Below, piece after piece: positions 57,917 to 64,000 of a stretch of 64,000 nt of DNA; within the stretch, counting starts at the first letter, position 1, and each line of letters opens with the position of its first letter. Location: positions 1-64,000 of the forward strand of contig JAZQNO010000021.1 in the NCBI GenBank assembly GCA_045627385.1. The letters are read 5' to 3'. Below the pieces are notes generated by a model. The model did no database searches. It had not been told where the DNA came from and was given only the letters and a program-made list of their open reading frames with translations. The position numbers and the translations under genes were made by a program. This DNA comes from UBA1757 sp045627385 (GTDB lineage: Bacteria; Bacteroidota; Bacteroidia; Bacteroidales; UBA1402).

Positions 57917-60436
57917 ATGATTGAAGAAGAAAGAATTATCCCCGTAAATCTGGAAGAGGAAATGCGCTCGTCCTACATCGACTATTCGATGTCGGTCATC
58001 GTGTCGCGCGCATTGCCCGACGTCAGAGACGGTCTCAAACCTGTTCACCGCCGCGTTCTGTTCGGCATGAATGAAGTGGGCAACAACTCGGACAAACCAT
58101 ATAAGAAGTGTGCGCGTATCGTCGGCGATGTGCTCGGAAAGTACCATCCCCACGGCGATTCGTCCGTCTACTTCGCTCTTGTGCGTCTGGCTCAGGACTG
58201 GAACATGCGTTATACGCTTGTCGACGGTCAGGGCAACTTCGGCTCGGTCGACGGCGACAATCCTGCCGCCATGCGTTACACCGAGTGCCGTCTGTGCCGC
58301 ATCGCCGAGGAAATGCTCGACGATCTGGACAAGGACACCATCGATTTCCAGATGAACTTCGACAACGAGCTCAAGGAACCGACGGTTCTGCCCACACGTA
58401 TCCCCAACCTGCTGGTCAACGGCGCTTCCGGTATCGCTGTCGGCATGGCCACCAACATGCCTACCCACAACCTTTCCGAGGTCATCGACGGCACCATCGC
58501 CTATATCGACGACAACGACATCAGCGTCGAAGGTCTGATGAAATACATCAAGGCTCCCGATTTTCCGACCGGCGGTTACATCTACGGCTATTCGGGCGTG
58601 AAGGAAGCCTTCGAAACGGGTAGGGGACGCATCGTCATCCGTGCCAAGGCCAACATCGAAAGTACGCCGACGCATGACCAGATCATCGTGACGGAAATCC
58701 CTTATGGAGTCAACAAGGCCGAACTCATCCGCAATATCGCCGACCTTGTGGTCGACAAGAAAATAGACGGCATCTCCAACGTGAATGACGAAAGCGACCG
58801 CTCGGGCATGCGCATCGTCATTGACGTCAAGCGCGACGCGAACGCCAGTGTCGTCCTCAACAAACTGTTCAAGATGACGGCTCTGCAGTCGTCCTTCAGC
58901 GTGAACAACATCGCTTTGGTCAAAGGCCGTCCGCGCATCCTCAACCTCAAGGACTTGATCTGCCATTTCGTCGACCACCGTCACGAGGTCGTCACCCGCC
59001 GCACGCGTTTCGAATTGGCCGAAGCCGAAAAGCGCGCCCATATCCTGCAGGGACTCATCATCGCCTGTGACAACATTGACCGCGTGGTGGCCATCATCCG
59101 CCATTCGGCTTCGCCGGACGAAGCCCGTGAACAGCTGATGGCAGAGTTCAATCTCTCCGATGTGCAGTCGCGCGCCATCGTCGACATGCGTCTGCGTCAG
59201 CTCACCGGTCTGGAAGTGACCAAACTGCACAACGAATACGAAGAGCTGATGGTCAAGATCGACTGGTTCCATCAGGTGTTGGCCAGCGTCGAGATGCGTA
59301 TGGACATCATCAAGGACGAACTTCGCGAGATCAAGGCGAAATACGGCGACGAGCGTCGTACGGAAATCGTGTTCTCATCGGAAGAATTCAATCCGGAAGA
59401 CTTCTACGCCGACGACGACATGGTCATCACCATTTCGCATCTGGGCTACATCAAGCGCACTCCGCTGAGCGAATTCCGCGCCCAGGGCCGCGGTGGCATG
59501 GGAAGTCGCGGAAGCAATACCCGCGAGGAGGATTTCGTCGAACACATCTATCAGGCTTCGATGCACAATACCATGCTGTTCTTTACGGAGAAGGGCAAGT
59601 ATTACAAACTCAGAGTCTATGAGATTCCCGAAGGCAACAAGACCTCCAAGGGACGTGCCATCCAGAATGTGCTCAATGTGGAAAGCGGCGACAAGGTCAA
59701 CGCGTTCATCCGCGTTCAGGACACTTCTGACGAGTTCCTGCAGTCGCACTATCTGGTGTTCGCCACCAAGCAGGGCATCATCAAGAAGACTCCGCTCGAC
59801 GAATATTTCCGCAGCAAGATCAACGGTGTCAAGGCTATCATCATCCGCGACGACGACGATGTCATCCAAGTGGCCATGACCGACGGCAACGCCGAAGTCA
59901 TTCTGGCCAACCGCAACGGCCGTGCCATCCGCTTCCCGGAAGACAAGGTCCGCAGCATGGGTCGTGTGGCTACCGGTGTGCGCGGCATGAGTCTCGACGA
60001 AGACGGCGAAGACGAGGTCGTCGGCATGGTTGTAGCGAATGGAGACGAAAGCGAGTCTATTATGGTAGTGTCGGAAAATGGCTACGGAAAGCGTTCCGCA
60101 GTCGACGATTACCGGGTGACCAACCGCGGCGGCAAGGGTGTCAAGACCATCAACATCACCGACAAGACCGGCAAACTCATCGCCATCAAGAATGTGACGG
60201 ATGACAACGACTTGATGATCATCAACAAATCGGGCATCACGCTGCGTCTGTCGATGTCAGAAATCCGGGTGATGGGCCGTGCCACCCAAGGCGTCCGCCT
60301 GATCAATCTGGAAAAGCGTAACGACACGATCGCTTCGGTCTGCAGTGTCATGTCTGACAAGGAGGAAGAGTCTCTGGAAGGAACGGCTGAAAACCAGCCG
60401 CAAGACATTCAGCCGACCGAAGAGACCCAAGAATGA
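57917..60436 (+). CDS. gyrA: DNA gyrase subunit A
   Basis: The 839-residue protein is the DNA-cutting subunit of gyrase. It begins MIEEERIIPVNLEEEMRSSYIDYSMSVIV (in pieces), with the active tyrosine in the AMRYTECRL segment. The C-terminal part has six beta-pinwheel blades, including the RGGMGSR GyrA-box-like element, ending in an acidic tail. The quinolone-determining region reads HPHGDSSVYFALVR: Asp81 and Ser82 are unaltered, while residue 86 is Phe where E. coli has Asp87. The start at 57917 is used because a 21-residue upstream extension has no similarity and lies at the promoter. Confidence 0.95.
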   Translation: MIEEERIIPVNLEEEMRSSYIDYSMSVIVSRALPDVRDGLKPVHRRVLFGMNEVGNNSDKPYKKCARIVGDVLGKYHPHGDSSVYFALVRLAQDWNMRYTLVDGQGNFGSVDGDNPAAMRYTECRLCRIAEEMLDDLDKDTIDFQMNFDNELKEPTVLPTRIPNLLVNGASGIAVGMATNMPTHNLSEVIDGTIAYIDDNDISVEGLMKYIKAPDFPTGGYIYGYSGVKEAFETGRGRIVIRAKANIESTPTHDQIIVTEIPYGVNKAELIRNIADLVVDKKIDGISNVNDESDRSGMRIVIDVKRDANASVVLNKLFKMTALQSSFSVNNIALVKGRPRILNLKDLICHFVDHRHEVVTRRTRFELAEAEKRAHILQGLIIACDNIDRVVAIIRHSASPDEAREQLMAEFNLSDVQSRAIVDMRLRQLTGLEVTKLHNEYEELMVKIDWFHQVLASVEMRMDIIKDELREIKAKYGDERRTEIVFSSEEFNPEDFYADDDMVITISHLGYIKRTPLSEFRAQGRGGMGSRGSNTREEDFVEHIYQASMHNTMLFFTEKGKYYKLRVYEIPEGNKTSKGRAIQNVLNVESGDKVNAFIRVQDTSDEFLQSHYLVFATKQGIIKKTPLDEYFRSKINGVKAIIIRDDDDVIQVAMTDGNAEVILANRNGRAIRFPEDKVRSMGRVATGVRGMSLDEDGEDEVVGMVVANGDESESIMVVSENGYGKRSAVDDYRVTNRGGKGVKTINITDKTGKLIAIKNVTDDNDLMIINKSGITLRLSMSEIRVMGRATQGVRLINLEKRNDTIASVCSVMSDKEEESLEGTAENQPQDIQPTEETQE

Positions 60437-60453
60437 ATTCAAAAAACCAATAA

Positions 60454-61707
60454 ATGAATAGAGCAATGAAAAAAGTGATTATTCTGCTGGCCCTGGCCAT
60501 GGTTTTGGGCAGCGGTGACATTTACGGACAGAAGAAGAGTGTCAACAAGGCAAAGGCCAAGATGAACGCCGAAACTCCCGACTATGTGGGTGCCAAGGCC
60601 GCCATCGAGCCCGCTTTGAAGGATGCGACCACCAAGAATCTGGCTGACACCTGGTTCACGGCCGGTAAGATCTACTACAAACTGTTCGATCAGGAACAGA
60701 AGAAAGTATGGTCCAAACAGAACGCCGACACCAAACTGATGTACAGCAGCCTGGCTCAGTGCTACGATTGCATGATCGTTGCCGACAGCCTCGACCAGAG
60801 CCCGAACGCCAAGGGCAAGGTCCGTCCCAAATTCCGCAAACAGATTGTAGAAATCGTCGAAGTGATGCAGAACGGTTTCATCAACGCCGGTGCCGACTAT
60901 TTCAAGACACAGGATTACCAGACTGCCATCAAATATTTCGACTACTATCTGGATTATCCCAACCTGAAGTTCTGGGACGATGCCAAGAGAGACCAGCTGC
61001 TGGCCGACACGATGATCACCAACATCAAGTACTACTGCGGCGCTGCCGCTTCTCAGGACAACGATTCCGAGACGGCTCTGAAATACTTCAACAGCCTGCT
61101 GGACATCTACCAGCCCGTAGAGGAAATGTATCAGTTCGTCATTTACGAGTATGGACGTCTGAAAGATACCGTCAATCTGATGCGCATGTATGAAATCGGT
61201 GTCCAGAAGTTCCCGGAAAATCCGTTCTATGCCCGCAGCCTGATCAACGAGTATCTGAACCGCAACGATTTGGAAACCGCTTTGAAATGGATTGACGAGG
61301 CTATGTTGCACGGCGATTCCACCAGTGCCGTTTTCTGGAACCTGAAAGGCCAGATCCTGGAGCACCAGAAGAGGGGAGACGAGGCTCTCGTCTGCTTCCT
61401 GAAGGCTATCGACCTTGATCCGGAGTATGCTGATGCTCAGGGTAATGTGGGCCGTATCTACTACAATGCCGCCGTTGAAAAGCTCGACGAAGTCAACGCT
61501 ATCCGCGATGACCGCAAGTATCGTGCCGAAAAAGCCAAAATGAAAGCCGTCTTCGAAAAACCTTTGAAGTATATGGAAAAGGCTCACGAACTGGCTCCCG
61601 ACGAGCGCGACTACATCGTGGCTCTGCGCGGTATCTACTACAATCTGGGCAAGGGCTATGAGAAGAAGTATGAGGAAATGGACAAACTGATGAAGGCCAC
61701 GCGCTAA
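60454..61707 (+). CDS. secreted TPR-repeat protein
   Basis: The 417-residue protein has a signal peptide (to about residue 25, GDIYGQ) and several TPR units, the clearest being the one around AVFWNLKGQILEHQKRGDEALVCFLKAIDLDPEYADAQGNVGRIYYNAAVEK. The protein ends in LNKGYEKKYEEMDKLMKATR-like helices. Proteins with this layout are frequent in Bacteroidales next to housekeeping genes and have no assigned role; they probably act as periplasmic scaffolds. It starts 17 bases after gyrA and probably shares its transcript; a terminator follows. Confidence 0.8.
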   Translation: MNRAMKKVIILLALAMVLGSGDIYGQKKSVNKAKAKMNAETPDYVGAKAAIEPALKDATTKNLADTWFTAGKIYYKLFDQEQKKVWSKQNADTKLMYSSLAQCYDCMIVADSLDQSPNAKGKVRPKFRKQIVEIVEVMQNGFINAGADYFKTQDYQTAIKYFDYYLDYPNLKFWDDAKRDQLLADTMITNIKYYCGAAASQDNDSETALKYFNSLLDIYQPVEEMYQFVIYEYGRLKDTVNLMRMYEIGVQKFPENPFYARSLINEYLNRNDLETALKWIDEAMLHGDSTSAVFWNLKGQILEHQKRGDEALVCFLKAIDLDPEYADAQGNVGRIYYNAAVEKLDEVNAIRDDRKYRAEKAKMKAVFEKPLKYMEKAHELAPDERDYIVALRGIYYNLGKGYEKKYEEMDKLMKATR

Positions 61708-61730
61708 GTCAGTCCAACGATAAGAAAGGA

Positions 61731-61760
61731 ACGGGGCTCCATCGGAGTCCCGTTTTTTTT
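61731..61760 (+). terminator. terminator of the gyrA-TPR unit
   Basis: Ten-base-pair stem (61731-61740 with 61744-61753, one G-U), three-base loop, then eight T. Confidence 0.88.
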
Positions 61761-61786
61761 GCTTACCTTAGCAGAAAATACGAGCC

Positions 61787-63184
61787 ATGCTTGAAAAAAC
61801 GGTGTCTTTCGTCAACCAGCTAGTTTGGAGCCCTGTTCTGGTCGGGCTTCTGATAGCTGCCGGACTCTATTTTTCGCTGCGTACCCGTTTCGTCCAAGTC
61901 AGAAAAGTCGGGACTATGTGCCGGCTGCTGAATCCGGGAAAACAGTTGCCCAAATCCACAAAAGGCATTTCTTCGTTCGAGGCATTCTGTGTGGCTCTGT
62001 CCGGGCGTGTCGGTACAGGCAATATCGTCGGTGTGGCGACAGCCTTGGCATTGGGCGGCCCAGGAGCCGTCTTTTGGATGTGGGTGATTGCCTTTTTGGG
62101 TGCGTCCACGGCATTTGTCGAAGCGACTCTGGCCCAGTTGTATAAGTCTCCCCATAAGACGGGTTGGCGCGGAGGTCCTGCCAACTATATTCAGAATGGA
62201 TTGAAAGCCAGATGGTTAGGTATTGTGTTCGCCGTTTTGGCCATAGTCGGATACGGGCTGATGCTGACCACGGTTCAGGCAAACGGCGTGTCCTCGGCGC
62301 TTCGCAACTCGTTCTCCATGTCGCCTTGGATCAGCGGTATCAGTCTGGCCGTACTGGTGGGTCTGGTCATCATCGGCGGTATCAGGCGCATTTCTCGAGT
62401 GGCCGCTATCGTGACGCCATTCATGGCTTTGGGCTATATGCTGATAGCTTTTGTCATTCTCATTGTCAACTGGCGCTCAATTCCCGGAATATTTTCGATG
62501 ATATTCTCCAATGCATTGGGAATCAATCCTATATGTGGTGGAATACTAGGGTCGACCATTATGATGGGTGTCAAGCGCGGTCTGTTTTCCAACGAAGCCG
62601 GGCAGGGTGGTGGCGCCATCGTTTCAGCTTCGGCCGAAGTCGACCATCCGGCCAAACAGGGTCTGGTTCAGGCGTTTTCGGTCTATGTGGATACACTGCT
62701 TGTCTGCACGGCCACGGCTTTGATGATTCTTTCCACAGGAATGTACAATGTGCTGGATGCCAAAACGGGGGAAATCCTGGTGGAAAATGCCTCTGAGCTG
62801 GGTGCCAATTATGTGGGGTTCACTCAGGCGGCTGTCGATACGGTCTTTCGCGGCTGGGGCGATATCTTTGTCAGTATCGCTCTGGTTTTCTTCGTATTTA
62901 CGACCATAATGGCTTATTATTTCTATTCGGAGAGCAATTTGGTATATCTTCTCGGTCTGTTGAAACGGAATCGCTCGGAACGCTTGGAAAAATTGTTGGT
63001 GCGCATTTTCCAGGCGCTGTTGCTGGCCGCCGTGATATTCGGGTCTGTAAAAGAAGCCAATCTGGTCTGGCAGTTGGGCGACATCGCTGTAGGAATGATG
63101 GCTTGGATCAATGTGGTCGCCATTCTGATTCTCTGTCCGAAAGCCATCGACGCGCTCAAAGATTTCGAAAACGAACAACATTGA
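61787..63184 (+). CDS. amino-acid:cation symporter, AGCS (alanine/glycine) family
   Basis: The 465-residue protein has about eleven membrane helices and the family motifs GRVGTGNIVGVATALALGGPGAVFWMW and, in the middle, GLFSNEAGQGGGAIVSASAEVDHPAKQGLVQAF. Relatives take up alanine or glycine with sodium or protons. The promoter is not clear: a TTACCTTAG stretch near 61764 is not a match to the -7 box. It is the last complete gene on the plus strand. Confidence 0.92.
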   Translation: MLEKTVSFVNQLVWSPVLVGLLIAAGLYFSLRTRFVQVRKVGTMCRLLNPGKQLPKSTKGISSFEAFCVALSGRVGTGNIVGVATALALGGPGAVFWMWVIAFLGASTAFVEATLAQLYKSPHKTGWRGGPANYIQNGLKARWLGIVFAVLAIVGYGLMLTTVQANGVSSALRNSFSMSPWISGISLAVLVGLVIIGGIRRISRVAAIVTPFMALGYMLIAFVILIVNWRSIPGIFSMIFSNALGINPICGGILGSTIMMGVKRGLFSNEAGQGGGAIVSASAEVDHPAKQGLVQAFSVYVDTLLVCTATALMILSTGMYNVLDAKTGEILVENASELGANYVGFTQAAVDTVFRGWGDIFVSIALVFFVFTTIMAYYFYSESNLVYLLGLLKRNRSERLEKLLVRIFQALLLAAVIFGSVKEANLVWQLGDIAVGMMAWINVVAILILCPKAIDALKDFENEQH

Positions 63185-63292
63185 TTCCAGAGAACTCTGT
63201 CTCCTATTCTGAAAATGTCCGTTTGTATTATAATTAATATTATGTTGAATAGTATTCGAGAGAATCTACTCCGCTGCGGATGAAAATGAAAT

Positions 63293-63325
63293 AAGCGCCC
63301 GAAATTTCGAAAATTCCGGGCGCTT
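63293..63325 (-). terminator. terminator of the outer-membrane protein gene
   Basis: A nine-base-pair GC stem (63293-63301 with 63317-63325) extended inside by AT pairs. On the minus strand it is followed by ATTTCATTTTC, so it best serves the gene at 63353; it may also stop symporter transcripts. Confidence 0.75.
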
Positions 63326-63352
63326 GTAGGATATTTCTCAAATATCGTAAAA

Positions 63353-64000
63353 TCAGAACAGGTACATGACGGTGGCCGTCAGTCTCAAGACATCGTTTCT
63401 TTGGCAGGATACGATCTGACCTTTGTCGAGCGAACCCCAAGCAGCATTGTCGTATTCCAATTCAGGACCGATACGCCAATGCGACGGATTGTACGTATAT
63501 GACAAGGCAATTCGGTACATGTCTCTGATGTGCTGGTTTTCGTACGAACCGAATCCATAATAAGTGACTTGGTTGTCAATTTTCCAAGCGCTTCCCAAAT
63601 TGGCCGAATAGCCGGCAAACAGATTCAACTTGTGCAACTGTCCGTATGAAACGTTCACCAAAGATGAGAAACTGTTGAATGGAATGTATTCCGTATGGCT
63701 GTCATGGATGGCATATCCGCCGATGATGCTGTGGTCGCCAAGATTCTGACCGTAAATGGCTTTGGCTGCAATGATCAGCCCCTCTTCCTTGTAGGCTCCG
63801 TAAATGACGCCGGAATAGGAATTTAATACTCTGTTATTCAGATATTTATCACCTATACTGTTGACGAAGTAACGTTCCGGCCGCAGGGGTTTGTAATCAA
63901 ATCCAAGGCCACCAATCCAATTCTCGTCGGTGTATTCGTAGCCCAAAAATAGATTGGGCAAAACGCCGTCCTGTTTGTAGCGGATGACCGAACCGTCCGG
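63353..64000 (-). CDS. outer-membrane beta-barrel protein, C-terminal part (cut by the window edge)
   Basis: About 215 residues of the C-terminal part are present; the frame runs on through the right edge (reads PDGSVIRYKQDGVLPNLFLG at the border), so the start is missing. Alternating aromatic and polar residues (GYEYTDENWIGGLGFDYKPL, SYTYNPSHWRIGPELEYD) and a terminal phenylalanine (VMYLF) indicate a transmembrane beta barrel of the outer membrane. The layout resembles DcaP-like porins, but I cannot confirm the family from this part. No promoter or signal can be seen. Confidence 0.75.
   Translation of the reverse strand, partial: PDGSVIRYKQDGVLPNLFLGYEYTDENWIGGLGFDYKPLRPERYFVNSIGDKYLNNRVLNSYSGVIYGAYKEEGLIIAAKAIYGQNLGDHSIIGGYAIHDSHTEYIPFNSFSSLVNVSYGQLHKLNLFAGYSANLGSAWKIDNQVTYYGFGSYENQHIRDMYRIALSYTYNPSHWRIGPELEYDNAAWGSLDKGQIVSCQRNDVLRLTATVMYLF

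Overview
The window is chromosomal DNA from a member of the Bacteroidales (phylum Bacteroidota). Three things show this. Promoters follow the Bacteroides pattern (TTTG, 19-20 bases, TAnnTTTG) and genes mostly lack Shine-Dalgarno sites. The gene content is typical: a moxR/bat 'aerotolerance' operon, DUF3078 and DUF4465 proteins, a HU-LysM protein, a VOR-type 2-oxoacid:ferredoxin oxidoreductase, ClpC, pyruvate phosphate dikinase and superoxide reductase. The lifestyle it implies is anaerobic. I cannot name the genus. Apart from one AT-rich gap near 34 kb the window is densely packed. I see no IS element, prophage or CRISPR array.

Layout. 0.2-3.5 kb: thrS-infC-rpmI-rplT translation operon (minus strand), then mfd. 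7-12 kb: polyprenol-phosphate mannosyltransferase overlapping dihydroorotase, then ppdK. 12-13.4 kb: two overlapping HU genes, the second encoding a membrane-anchored HU-LysM protein. 13.5-22.6 kb: moxR, a DUF58 gene, a BatD-like gene, batA, batB, batC, a fused batD-batE, a PAP2 phosphatase and a small HTH protein. 22.8-28.2 kb: an unknown gene, tRNA-Pro, a PurF-like protein without the catalytic cysteine, and a CAD-like carB. 28.4-33.8 kb: aspS, a Nif3-like gene, a zinc-ribbon coiled-coil gene, an orphan HsdR_N nuclease-like gene, holA and a YhcH-family gene. 33.9-34.7 kb: an AT-rich non-coding stretch ahead of an XRE regulator. 35.2-40.2 kb: pyrK-pyrD, a lipoprotein and an AsmA-like protein. 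40.2-43 kb: trmD, a DUF3078 outer-membrane protein, and a cobalamin riboswitch controlling a DUF4465 lipoprotein. 43-46.8 kb: a ferredoxin-linked 2-oxoacid oxidoreductase operon containing a small membrane protein, then ispE. 46.9-50.6 kb: dnaB and two convergent alpha/beta hydrolases. 50.7-55.5 kb: tRNA-Arg, htpG and clpC. 56-57.7 kb: a divergent LysR regulator facing superoxide reductase, lipocalin and rubredoxin. 57.9-64 kb: gyrA, a TPR protein, an alanine-type symporter and a partial outer-membrane barrel cut by the window edge.

How genes fit together. Pyrimidine synthesis is split over three sites (carB, the dihydroorotase, pyrK-pyrD), and no carA lies next to carB. Envelope and stress functions dominate: the Bat system, the HU-LysM protein, AsmA, htpG/clpC and the superoxide reductase/rubredoxin pair suit an anaerobe that meets oxygen. 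The observations most worth following are the batD-batE fusion, the HU-LysM protein, the cysteine-less PurF paired with a CAD-like CarB, the stand-alone B12-riboswitch lipoprotein, the small membrane protein inside the oxidoreductase operon, and the phased repeats between the LysR and superoxide reductase genes.
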